Assembly: GCA_035524095.1 (NCBI GenBank)
Contig: DATKPK010000002.1
Span: 1-21,314 of the forward strand
DNA length: 21,314 nt
Source of the DNA: DATJUF01 sp035524095
GTDB lineage: Bacteria; Desulfobacterota; Binatia; Binatales; Binataceae
Direction of reading: 5' to 3'
The notes below the pieces were generated by a model. The model saw nothing but the letters and a program-made list of their open reading frames with translations. It made no database searches and was not told where the DNA came from. Position numbers and translations under genes: made by a program. Numbering within the stretch: position 1 is the stretch's first letter; the number at the start of each line of letters is the position of its first letter. Shown piece after piece: positions 14,638-21,314 of this stretch.

Positions 14638-16089
14638 ATGTCACTCCACTACGACGCTGTTCCACCCCATCCGCATATCCAGCGGCAACTCGAACGGATG
14701 CTCGCAAGCCCCGTGTTCCTGGAAGCGGAGACACAGGCGCGGCTGCTCGCGCATCTCGTGGAGAAAGCCCTAGCGGGTGAGCAGGTCACCGAGTTGACGA
14801 TCATGGAAGAACTTTTCCCTACCTACATAGGCAGCGCGTCCGCCATCGTGCGCGTTCATAAGAACAGCTTGCGCGACCGGATCGAGGAATATTACGAGAA
14901 GCACGGCGGGGACTCCCTGGTGCTGGTAACGCTGCCTGCTCTTCCTCGCAAGAAGGGTTACAAGCCTCCGCCAGGAGCGGCGTATAAGCCCAGCTTCAAA
15001 TACAACCCGCTTCATCCCGTCGATCAGGATTTTCGGCGTGGCATGTACTATCTGGCGCAATGCGCTCCGAGCGACGACAATCTCGCGCTCGACTATTTCG
15101 CATCAGCGCTGAAGCGCGAGCCGGGCCACGCAGCGGCCCATACGGGAATCGCGGAGGTTTATCTTCGCCGCGCCATGTATTACCACGTCTATGTGACACC
15201 GGCTAAGAGTTTGATTCTGGCCCAGAAATCCATCGAGCAAGCCTTGCGTTGCGATGCTGTGACATGGCGGGCAAACGCGGTGCAGGGAATGCTGCATTGC
15301 TTCTACCGGCGCTGGGAAAAGGCGCAGGCTTCATTCGACCTTGCCCTCAAAGACAGCGAAGCGCAGACGCGCTATGGGGCATGGTATTACCCGGCTTTTC
15401 TGATGGCCCGAGGAGAGAGCGCAGAGGCGTTGCATCTCGCCTCCGAACGCGCCCGTGAGAACCCCGAGGATCTGCCGTCCCAGATCATGCACGGCATCTT
15501 CCTGTATCTCGCCCGGAGGTTCGATGACGCCGTATTCGCTCTGGCGCTTGCGGAGACGATGAGCGTCCGCCATTGGCTTACGCACACGACATCGGCGTTG
15601 CTTGCGCTTGCCCGGAATGAACCGGCAGCGGCGCATATTATTCTCGTCCACCAGGCCATAGGCGACGATCTCTTTCCCGGCCTGCTTGCGCTCTGCCTTG
15701 CAGAAGCATTGCGACTCGGGAATACGCCCGGCGAATGGGGCATAAGCCGTCGTGAGGCCAACAACACGCTGTTTGAGCAAATCTACGCGGCGCTCGATGA
15801 GCTTATCGATCAGCTACCCTCACCGGAGACGCAAAGGAATCAGCTCCTAGCGGCTTCCAAAGAGAGGTACGTTCCACCGATCCAACTGGCCCTTGCACAT
15901 ATGGCGGCGGGCGATTCTCGTCAGGCCCTTGCCTCTCTCAGCGATGCCGCGAGCGAACCCTATCCGCTGATGGCATGGCTCGCTATCCTGCCTATTTTCG
16001 ATTCGCTTCGCAAGGAAGCCGGTTTCAAGAAGCTCCTCACCTTGGTTGATCGCCCCGCTGTGCTCCCGCGTAAGTCGCCCTCCGCTTAA
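14638..16089 (+). CDS. Winged-helix plus TPR-like transcriptional regulator
   Basis: 483 residues. The N-terminal about 105 residues match the OmpR-like winged-helix module widespread in Acidobacteriota: QLERMLASPVF, ARLLAHLVEKALAGEQVTELTIMEELF, and SAIVRVHKNSLRDRIEEYYEKHG, the last being the recognition helix region. From about residue 125 the chain is helical with repeated TPR-like pairs (for example DNLALDYFASALKREPGHAAAHTGIAEVYLR and WEKAQASFDLALKDSEAQTRYGAWYYPAFLMARG). No receiver, kinase or membrane segment is present. The regulator is probably a one-component sensor whose TPR-like part binds a partner or ligand. It sits exactly between the two transfer operons. Its own promoter and the downstream operon each carry the TTAAC direct-repeat site. 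The ribosome binding site is weak. Regulation of transfer is inference. Confidence 0.8.
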   Translation: MSLHYDAVPPHPHIQRQLERMLASPVFLEAETQARLLAHLVEKALAGEQVTELTIMEELFPTYIGSASAIVRVHKNSLRDRIEEYYEKHGGDSLVLVTLPALPRKKGYKPPPGAAYKPSFKYNPLHPVDQDFRRGMYYLAQCAPSDDNLALDYFASALKREPGHAAAHTGIAEVYLRRAMYYHVYVTPAKSLILAQKSIEQALRCDAVTWRANAVQGMLHCFYRRWEKAQASFDLALKDSEAQTRYGAWYYPAFLMARGESAEALHLASERARENPEDLPSQIMHGIFLYLARRFDDAVFALALAETMSVRHWLTHTTSALLALARNEPAAAHIILVHQAIGDDLFPGLLALCLAEALRLGNTPGEWGISRREANNTLFEQIYAALDELIDQLPSPETQRNQLLAASKERYVPPIQLALAHMAAGDSRQALASLSDAASEPYPLMAWLAILPIFDSLRKEAGFKKLLTLVDRPAVLPRKSPSA

Positions 16090-16105
16090 CGTCGATTAAC
16101 TTTCG
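16085..16105 (+). promoter_or_regulatory. 21-bp regulator site 2, before the coupling-protein operon
   Basis: CTTAACGTCG, then A, then TTAACTTTCG. It overlaps the stop codon of the regulator gene and ends 30 nt before the ATG at 16136. A -10-like TTGTAT follows 8 nt after the site. Its orientation relative to the operon it precedes is the same as that of site 1 relative to the relaxase operon, which argues for one shared control mechanism. Confidence 0.6.
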
Positions 16106-16135
16106 TCGATTTTTGTATGGCCGCACCATCAGGCC

Positions 16136-16714
16136 ATGCTTTTGAAAACGACGTACCTCATCACCACGTTAGCCGTTGCAGTTTCGAGTTGGGCGCAGCA
16201 GAGCCCATCGCCAACAACCCCGCCCCCGCAAACGCAGGCGCAGACAACACCCTGCACAACGGCCAATCCCACAACCGGCACAGCGCAGAACAACAAGCCG
16301 CGCTCGGCCTTTGCTGACAGATGGAAAAAGAAGATCAACGATGAGAGTGCGAAGCTCGGGGCGAAAGCAGGTGTCCCGATGCCGACGACCGATGATCTCG
16401 GCAAGCTCGAAAGCGCCAAGCCAGCGCCCTGCCCGTCCAAGGCAGCCAGTCCATCGCTCACCGCAGCGCCGCAACCGGCAACGCTGAAGTTGCCGCCTGA
16501 TACGACGGTCACACTTCATTGCAATCCGCTGACGCCGTCGCCGCAAGGCACAAGCCGTCAGACCACGCTGACGCTGCCCGACCCGAAGGACTTCGCTTTG
16601 CCCCAAGCGAGTGACTTTCTCGTCGATAGCGTCGTGCCGGATACCGCCGCCAGGACGCCCTGCTACCTCATCAAGGTAGACCCCAAAACAGGCAAGTCGT
16701 TCGTGCAGCAGTAG
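16136..16714 (+). CDS. Exported Pro/Thr-rich protein, first gene of coupling operon
   Basis: 192 residues with a clear Sec signal peptide (basic KT, hydrophobic TYLITTLAVAVSSWA, likely cleavage before QQ at about residue 21). The mature part starts with a P/Q/T-rich linker, then a charged helical patch FADRWKKKINDESAKLGAKAG, then a C-terminal region with alternating strands (TTVTLHCNPL, RQTTLTLPDP, TPCYLIKVDPKTGKSFVQQ). Four cysteines are present, compatible with periplasmic disulfides. No known family. Position at the head of the coupling-protein operon suggests a periplasmic accessory for transfer, but that is inference. The ribosome binding site is poor (AGG close to ATG). Confidence 0.72.
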   Translation: MLLKTTYLITTLAVAVSSWAQQSPSPTTPPPQTQAQTTPCTTANPTTGTAQNNKPRSAFADRWKKKINDESAKLGAKAGVPMPTTDDLGKLESAKPAPCPSKAASPSLTAAPQPATLKLPPDTTVTLHCNPLTPSPQGTSRQTTLTLPDPKDFALPQASDFLVDSVVPDTAARTPCYLIKVDPKTGKSFVQQ

Positions 16715-16720
16715 CGCAGG

Positions 16721-16745
16721 AGAGCGCGGTATTCTGCCGCGCTCT
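16721..16745 (+). terminator. Hairpin between first gene and coupling-protein gene (attenuator-like)
   Basis: AGAGCGCGG 16721-16729 pairs perfectly with CCGCGCTCT 16737-16745 around a 7-nt loop, and the stem can be extended by a G-T and a G-C pair. It is followed by the pyrimidine-rich TCCTTCC, not a true T-run, then the AAAGGAGG of the next gene. It could act as a partial terminator or as an mRNA stabiliser that sets the ratio of the exported protein to the coupling ATPase. Confidence 0.45.
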
Positions 16746-16763
16746 TCCTTCCAAAGGAGGCGT

Positions 16764-18218
16764 ATGTCCGCCGTAAAGAAAAACTTTTTCAACATCGTCA
16801 TTCTCGTGCTCTCGACGGTTGACCGCATCTTGCTGGGTTGGCTGTGGGAGGGCCTGCTCATCATCGGCGGTCCCGGCTCCGGCAAGAGTTCCTGTGTCGG
16901 CAGACAGGTCGCTCTGGGCCTGCTCAAAGGCGTGCCTGAGCTTGGGGCATTGATACTGACCGCGAAATCCGAGGAAACGGCCAACTGGATTCGCTATGCG
17001 AAGGAAAGCGGGCGCGAGCGGGATCTCATCATCTTCAATGCCGAAAGCGGCCATTGCTTTGATCCGCTGCACTACGAATGGACCCGCAAAGGACGCGGCG
17101 CTGGCGACCTGGAAAGCATCATCGATCTCTTCTCCACGCTTGTCGCGCTCGGCAAGCAGGAGGCAGGCCATACACAAGACGCTTTCTGGGAGCGTGGCTG
17201 CGAGCAGTTGATTCGCAATGTCCTGAAGCTGCTCGATCTGGCAGGCGAGCGCATCTCCATCGTCAATATCGACCGCGTCATCAAGTCACTGCCGACGCGG
17301 CCCTATGAGCATGAAGACGAGGCATGGCAGAAGGAGTCGTACTGCGCACAGCTCATCACCCAAGTGCGGGCGCGGCAGGAAAGCCTCACTCCCGATCAGT
17401 GGAGCGACCTTGAAGTCGCCACGCAGTACATCTTCACGAAGTGGCCTGCCTTCGATGAGCGTCCCCGCTCGTCGCTGGAGATGACATGGTCCGGGATGGC
17501 GGACAAGTTTCTGTTCAATCCATTCAACCGGCTGTTTTGCAGCGGGGAATGCAGCTTCACGCCGGAGATGACGACGCACGGCCACAAGCTCATTGTGTGC
17601 GATTTTCCGCTTCTTGAATATGGGGTTGAGACCGGCAAGACCATCAACGTTTTACTCAAACTGATTTTCCAGCGGGCATGGTTGCGCCGCGATCTCGCGG
17701 ACTCGCCCAATCCCGTGCTGCTTTGGCAGGACGAATTCCAGTACTTCGTCAATCGCCGCGACAACTTCTTTCAGGAGACATGCCGGGGCTTTCGCGTCGC
17801 GGTCGTCTGCCTCACGCAGAACATCCTCGCGGTCTCGGAAGCGCTAGGCGAGACGCAGCCCGGCTCCAAGACCAAGAGCCTTCTCGGAAACCTCGCCACC
17901 AAGATATTCCTCCAGCAGAACGAAACCGAGACCACGTCCTACGCCGCCGACCAGGTGGGCAAGGAATACCGGTTCATCGAGAACTTCAACGCAGACAGCG
18001 GCAGCGAGCAAGGGCAGTCGCATACCAGCATCGGCGGATCGCGCCAGCTCGCGCATTTGATCGAACCGATTGAGTTCACCCGCCTCGCCAAGCCCGACTC
18101 CGACAATCCGCTTGCGCAGGCGATTGTCTACCAGTCAGGGCGCACCTTCAACGCCACACGAACCGAGCGAAACCCGAAGGGCCGCAGTTACCTTTCGGTG
18201 TTTTTCTCGCGCGAATAG
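16764..18218 (+). CDS. Type IV coupling protein (VirD4/TraD/TrwB-like ATPase), short N-terminus
   Basis: 484 residues. Walker A GGPGSGKS spans 35-42. The Walker B-like motif VLLWQDE ends at D323-E324, and the sensor TQN is at 351-353 in VVCLTQNILA. The order and the EFQYF and KIFLQQNE segments are those of conjugative coupling ATPases, hexameric motors that carry relaxase-bound DNA to the secretion channel. Unusually, only 34 residues precede Walker A, with one hydrophobic stretch (about 8-34), whereas VirD4/TrwB proteins normally have two membrane helices and a much longer N-terminal region. The next gene encodes a membrane protein that may supply the missing anchor. The ribosome binding site AAAGGAGG lies just before ATG. 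No channel genes (VirB4, VirB6 and so on) lie in the window. Confidence 0.9.
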   Translation: MSAVKKNFFNIVILVLSTVDRILLGWLWEGLLIIGGPGSGKSSCVGRQVALGLLKGVPELGALILTAKSEETANWIRYAKESGRERDLIIFNAESGHCFDPLHYEWTRKGRGAGDLESIIDLFSTLVALGKQEAGHTQDAFWERGCEQLIRNVLKLLDLAGERISIVNIDRVIKSLPTRPYEHEDEAWQKESYCAQLITQVRARQESLTPDQWSDLEVATQYIFTKWPAFDERPRSSLEMTWSGMADKFLFNPFNRLFCSGECSFTPEMTTHGHKLIVCDFPLLEYGVETGKTINVLLKLIFQRAWLRRDLADSPNPVLLWQDEFQYFVNRRDNFFQETCRGFRVAVVCLTQNILAVSEALGETQPGSKTKSLLGNLATKIFLQQNETETTSYAADQVGKEYRFIENFNADSGSEQGQSHTSIGGSRQLAHLIEPIEFTRLAKPDSDNPLAQAIVYQSGRTFNATRTERNPKGRSYLSVFFSRE

Positions 18219-18226
18219 GAGGTCAT

Positions 18227-19015
18227 ATGTCTCAAAATCAGCCGGGCTCGTCAAGTCCCCTCAACATCAACAATCTGCAGGACGGCGCGGAGAATCTTCT
18301 GTTATTCCTCGCGAGCATCGTGGGCAAGACAGCAGACATGGCAGTCCGTCCGTTCTTTGGGACACGATACTATCCGCCCGCTGTAGATGCTTTCGCTTTT
18401 CTGCTGCTGCTTATCGTGGCGTCCGTTCACACGATGACAGTGGAGATCACTCACATGGTCCCGTTTGTCGCCGGGCCGCCACCTGCGCCGGGCATGTTTG
18501 ACCTATGGTGGCTGGTGCGGATTTCGTTTCTTGTGCAGATCGTCCATCGCATCCGGCTGTTTCGGCGGATGGTTGATGTCTCCAGGGAGAAGTTTAGCTG
18601 GTATGAAGGACCCGCCCTTCCTATCCTCAAGCTGATTCCCGGTGGTACGTCGTTCTGGCGAAGCCGCATCCTCATTGAGCCTGCTCTCGTATTCGCCGCA
18701 GCCTCGGTGCTGCAACATCTCTTCATCTTCCAATCGAGCCTGGCAACCTTCATTCAGGTGTCTGCCGCCGCGCTCTTCGTCAAGCAATCGCTGCATTGGT
18801 ACATGTCGTGGAAGGTCATGCGGGATGTCATCGATGCGACCAACGGCGCTCCCCTGATGAACGCCTTCATCGAAAACAGCGCAACGGATGAAGAGCTTGC
18901 CCCCGTCCACCTGGCGTCCTTCCCGAAAGACACCACCCCTGAAATCCGCCGTGTCGCAGCCATTCAAGTGGCGCGCGCCTACGGACAAACTACCACTCTA
19001 GGAGAAAATCAATGA
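18227..19015 (+). CDS. Polytopic membrane protein encoded with the coupling ATPase
   Basis: 262 residues, starting 8 bp after the coupling-protein stop with AGGAGGT overlapping that stop codon. About four membrane segments are visible (roughly 52-70, 90-107, 147-168 and 170-187). Between the second and third pair lies a conserved-looking loop FSWYEGPALPILKLIPGGTSFWRSR. The C-terminal about 65 residues are soluble (DATNGAPLMNAFIENSATDEELAPVHLASFPKDT...). No known family is recognised. Because the ATPase upstream lacks the usual double membrane anchor, a split coupling complex in which this protein is the anchor is an attractive reading, but it is inference. It overlaps the following gene by ATGA. 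Confidence 0.75.
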   Translation: MSQNQPGSSSPLNINNLQDGAENLLLFLASIVGKTADMAVRPFFGTRYYPPAVDAFAFLLLLIVASVHTMTVEITHMVPFVAGPPPAPGMFDLWWLVRISFLVQIVHRIRLFRRMVDVSREKFSWYEGPALPILKLIPGGTSFWRSRILIEPALVFAAASVLQHLFIFQSSLATFIQVSAAALFVKQSLHWYMSWKVMRDVIDATNGAPLMNAFIENSATDEELAPVHLASFPKDTTPEIRRVAAIQVARAYGQTTTLGENQ

Positions 19016-19665
19016 CTCTGACCGATAAGCAGCGCAAATACGCCTGGATAGCCGCCGTCGTCCTTGTGCTTTATTTCGCCCCCGCCGTGCTTCGCCAGGT
19101 CATGATGTCGATGCACCGCACTCCTTCCATAGCCAAACCCAGAGCAGCCAGGCCGATCAGCAGCACGCCTCTTATCCCTAAAACGGTATCGCCCAGCAGT
19201 GCCGGACTACAGGGGGCCGCCGCAGACGGTCCAGACGCCGACCCGGTTGCCGCCGCGTTCTTTCGCGGTCATCTCGGCACTTACATGGGCGCGGGCATGA
19301 TTCCCAATCGCGGTATTTGCCGCCTCGTCCTGGAGCTGAAGCTCGATCCGGAAAAGCCCGGTTTCTATACCGGCTATTCGACGATGAGCTGCGGACCTTC
19401 CGGGCCATTCGTCAAGCGTCAGCCGGGAATGAACCAGGGCGCGGCTGAGATTCTCAATGAGATGACGCCCACTTCCGCCATTTTGAGCGGCCATGTAGTG
19501 CAGCGCTCCATTCCATTCGAGGTGCAGCAAGCCATCGGAAAGTCTCCTGACGGCTGCGGCATTACTTCTTACAAGGCCACACCATTCGGCACCAGCGCGA
19601 TTGCCGTCGAATGGACTGAAGGCTCCTGCTACAGCGGACAGATGATCCTCGCGAGGAAATCATGA
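19012..19665 (+). CDS. Single-pass membrane protein with cysteine-containing outer domain
   Basis: 217 residues. One membrane segment near the N-terminus (about 11-26, AWIAAVVLVLYFAPAV) without a clear cleavage site, so probably a signal anchor. A Ser/Pro/Ala-rich linker (about 35-80) leads to a C-terminal domain of about 130 residues with strands such as ICRLVLELKLD, GYSTMSC and SAIAVEWTEGSCYSGQMIL. Its four cysteines (in ICRL, MSCG, GCGI, SCYS) would allow two disulfides if it faces the periplasm. No family is recognised. It is coupled by ATGA to the polytopic protein before and to the HTH gene after, so it belongs to the same transfer operon, perhaps as an envelope component. Confidence 0.75.
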   Translation: MTLTDKQRKYAWIAAVVLVLYFAPAVLRQVMMSMHRTPSIAKPRAARPISSTPLIPKTVSPSSAGLQGAAADGPDADPVAAAFFRGHLGTYMGAGMIPNRGICRLVLELKLDPEKPGFYTGYSTMSCGPSGPFVKRQPGMNQGAAEILNEMTPTSAILSGHVVQRSIPFEVQQAIGKSPDGCGITSYKATPFGTSAIAVEWTEGSCYSGQMILARKS

Positions 19666-19928
19666 CTGTCCCGCCAGGCACCTCCTCCTCTGATCGCGAG
19701 CCCTTCGTTTCCGCCGAAGTAGCCGCGCGGTTCCTTGGCATCAAGCGCCGTATGCTGCTGGATCTTGCCCGCAAGGGAATCGCCGGTGCCTATTCGATAG
19801 GCACCGGTGACATCCGCAAGACATGGATCTTCCGGCTGTCGGAGCTGGGTGTCGCCATCGATCACCGCAACCCCCGCCCCTTTTCGGACAAACCGAGGTA
19901 TGATCCCGATCAGGGTAGCCCTCGCTGA
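19662..19928 (+). CDS. Small helix-turn-helix protein, possible excisionase
   Basis: 88 residues, coupled by ATGA to the preceding gene and ending 10 bp before the integrase start. The core FVSAEVAARFLGIKRRMLLDLARKGIAGAYSIG, then TWIFRLSELGVAI, has the MerR/excisionase-type winged-HTH layout: a short HTH, a hairpin wing, and a final strand and helix. Small proteins of this type placed directly before a tyrosine integrase often act as the directionality factor that favours excision. Here it lies at the end of the transfer operon, which would couple excision to transfer gene expression. The HTH call is fairly sure. The excisionase role is inference. Confidence 0.72.
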   Translation: MTVPPGTSSSDREPFVSAEVAARFLGIKRRMLLDLARKGIAGAYSIGTGDIRKTWIFRLSELGVAIDHRNPRPFSDKPRYDPDQGSPR

Positions 19929-19938
19929 AAGGCTGATT

Positions 19939-21114
19939 ATGGCTTATCAAGAGGGCAGTATACGCAAAGTGAAGCGGCTTGCCGGAGATACCTGGATGCT
20001 ACGGTTTCGGACAGATGCGCCGGACGGGACACGCAAGGAGCGCACGCTCCCCATCGGACTTGTGTCCCTCTTCCCAAAAGAGCGGGATGCCCGGCGCGAA
20101 GCCCAGAGGCTCGGGTTACTCACGAAGATCAATACCGAGGCCGAAGTCGGACGCATCCAGTTCAAATCGCTGGCAAGCTTTTACCTGGAGGTGGATTTCA
20201 GTGCGGAGGCCGTGCGCCCGAAATCCGTCAACACCATCCCCATCGTGAAGCATTATGTGATGGATTACCTCGTGCCCCGCTGGGGCAATGAGATTGCGGA
20301 CGACATCAAGCCGTTTGATATTCAGAAATGGCTGCTGTCGCTGCACAAGGACAACGGGCTTGCCTGGACAACCGTCAGCAAGATACGGGGCATCATGCAC
20401 CGCGTCTACAAAGTCGGCATCCTGCACGAGCGCGTCTCGAAGAATCCGCTCATTCCGGTCGAGACCCGTTCCAAGTCCACTTACCGGGCTATCGTCATCA
20501 CTCCGGCGCAGACGCTCGCCATTCTGGGAAGGCTTATCAACCCTCTGCACTACGCACTGACGCTTACCTGTGCTGCCACGGCGCTCAGGGCGTCTGAAAT
20601 CCTGGCGCTGCGCTGGGATGACGTGCTGTGGGACGAGGGAAGAATCCGCATTTCCAAACGGTGGGCCAAAGGCGCGGACGGTGAGACGAAGACCGAAGCC
20701 TCTGACGGCTATGTCCCGATGCACCCCCTACTCTCTCAGCACCTGAAAGACTGGCACCGGCAGTCGCCTCATGCCAGGGGCAAGGATTTTGTATTCCCGT
20801 CCCTTACCGCAGAAGGCAAGGTGCCGCTCAATGCCTGTTCTTTCGTGAAGGACCACCTGCGCGTCGCTGCAAAGGCGTCAGGTGTCCAGATCGAAGACGG
20901 GCAGCGGTTCGGGCTGCACAACCTGCGTCACAGCCTCAGCAACTGGCTGGTGAACAAGGGCAAAGTGGAACCCAAGACCGTGCAGGGCTTGCTGCGTCAC
21001 TCGAAAATCCAGACCACGCTGGATCTGTACACGCAGGAGGACAGCGAAGAAACACGGGCGGCGCAAGGTGCGTACCTAAGTGCTGTGGGAGTGGCCGGAA
21101 GGATGATCCAATGA
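19939..21114 (+). CDS. Tyrosine recombinase / site-specific integrase
   Basis: From the ATG at 19939 (GAAAGG about 8 nt before), 391 residues. An earlier in-frame start at 19807 would run through the HTH gene and is unlikely. The N-terminal about 70 residues are strand-rich, like an arm-binding domain (MAYQEGSIRKVKRLAGDTWMLRF). Then comes a core-binding helical domain (about 80-180) and the catalytic domain with R217 (ALRASEILALRWDD), H327 and R330 (LHNLRH), H354 (LLRHSKIQTT) and the nucleophile Y364 (LDLYTQED). All key residues are present, so the enzyme should be active. It would integrate the element by recombination at the tRNA-Asp fragment 64 bp downstream of its stop. Confidence 0.95.
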   Translation: MAYQEGSIRKVKRLAGDTWMLRFRTDAPDGTRKERTLPIGLVSLFPKERDARREAQRLGLLTKINTEAEVGRIQFKSLASFYLEVDFSAEAVRPKSVNTIPIVKHYVMDYLVPRWGNEIADDIKPFDIQKWLLSLHKDNGLAWTTVSKIRGIMHRVYKVGILHERVSKNPLIPVETRSKSTYRAIVITPAQTLAILGRLINPLHYALTLTCAATALRASEILALRWDDVLWDEGRIRISKRWAKGADGETKTEASDGYVPMHPLLSQHLKDWHRQSPHARGKDFVFPSLTAEGKVPLNACSFVKDHLRVAAKASGVQIEDGQRFGLHNLRHSLSNWLVNKGKVEPKTVQGLLRHSKIQTTLDLYTQEDSEETRAAQGAYLSAVGVAGRMIQ

Positions 21115-21115
21115 G

Positions 21116-21180
21116 TGTGGATCGGATTGTGGATCGTCACATGAGGTCCCATACAAGCTTAAGTCTTTTGCTTTGTATGG
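21116..21180. repeat. Direct and inverted repeats beside the attachment core
   Basis: TGTGGATCG occurs twice, at 21116-21124 and 21128-21136, 12 bp apart, starting at the end of the integrase gene. CCATACAA 21149-21156 and TTGTATGG 21173-21180 form an inverted repeat around a 16-nt loop, ending on the CCA of the tRNA fragment. Both could be integrase arm or core binding sites. The inverted repeat could alternatively end the integrase transcript, though no T-run follows. Confidence 0.4.
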
Positions 21181-21222
21181 CGGGGACGACGGGGCTCGAA
21201 CCCGCGACCTCTGCCGTGACAG
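21178..21222 (-). other. Attachment site: 3' portion of a tRNA-Asp gene (attP-like)
   Basis: Read on the minus strand the 45 nt give anticodon loop CTGTCAC (anticodon GTC, Asp), stem GGCAG, variable loop AGGTC, T-arm GCGGG/TTCGAGC/CCCGT, acceptor strand CGTCCCC, G and CCA. The bases before it (21223 upward) do not supply the partner anticodon stem CTGCC, a D-arm or the acceptor strand, so this is not a whole tRNA. It is the identity block that a tRNA-targeting integrase exchanges, with crossover at the anticodon loop. The remaining 21223-21314 shows no gene or further tRNA sequence. Confidence 0.75.
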
Positions 21223-21314
21223 TTTTGCCAGTAACCGTAAGTTATAGAAAACATGAGCGCCGATGGCTAACAAAAGCGCTCTAAGTCATTGAAAAACACT
21301 CAAAGTTTACCCCT

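Noticed and set aside
14579..16105. The two 21-bp sites as terminal inverted repeats of an insertion sequence
   Set aside because: The gene between is a regulator, not a transposase, the second site overlaps the regulator stop codon, and each copy has an internal direct-repeat structure typical of a regulator site. The 3-bp TCG flank on both sides may be chance.
16169..16984. Open frame of 271 codons on the minus strand
   Set aside because: It spans the exported protein gene, the intergenic hairpin and the start of the coupling protein. The composition is arginine/cysteine rich without any fold pattern, so it is a shadow.
19807..19938. Upstream extension of the integrase reading frame
   Set aside because: It overlaps the HTH gene in another frame, the encoded residues (MTSARHGSSGCRSW...) look random, and a good ribosome binding site precedes the ATG at 19939.
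21178..21314. Complete tRNA gene at the right end
   Set aside because: Only the anticodon loop to CCA portion is present. No D-arm, 5' anticodon stem or 5' acceptor strand follows in the next 92 bp.

Overview
This window reads as the backbone of an integrative, mobilisable plasmid (or an ICE/IME-like element in circular form), probably from an Acidobacteriota host of the Terriglobia type. The host call is inference. It rests on the winged-helix plus TPR regulator architecture, on chitobiase-type Ig-like repeats embedded in an RHS protein, and on the roughly 58% GC backbone.

Left part (1-2700), maintenance: the 3' end of a parA-type ATPase overlaps a small ribbon-helix-helix partner. A convergent RepL-like replication initiator follows. 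Upstream of it lie iteron-like repeats, an AT-rich stretch and an unusually structured non-coding segment containing a long hairpin and a two-hairpin pseudoknot. Next is a RepB-type plasmid primase. Stability and cargo (2700-10440): a PIN-family toxin-antitoxin pair, a serine resolvase with a res-like inverted repeat, and a 1863-residue secreted RHS/YD-repeat protein. The RHS protein has a foreign-looking membrane and Ig-like insert, and its unique C-terminal tip is followed by a low-GC membrane-protein gene, the usual layout of a polymorphic effector and its candidate immunity gene.

Right part (10460-21222), transfer and integration: a minus-strand operon runs from a small Q/P/S-rich protein through a MobF relaxase-helicase to two small genes, with an oriT-like non-coding region in front of the relaxase. 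A plus-strand gene for a winged-helix/TPR regulator sits divergent to it. Downstream of the regulator, a plus-strand operon encodes a secreted Pro/Thr-rich protein, a short VirD4/TraD-type coupling ATPase, two membrane proteins, a small HTH protein and a tyrosine integrase. No VirB4 or other secretion-channel gene is present in the window. A nearly identical 21-bp site (one mismatch) lies at the head of each transfer operon in the same orientation relative to that operon. This suggests the regulator between them coordinates both arms.

The right end carries a 45-bp fragment of a tRNA-Asp gene (anticodon loop to CCA) beside the integrase, without the 5' half of the tRNA. This is what an attP on an unintegrated circular element would look like.
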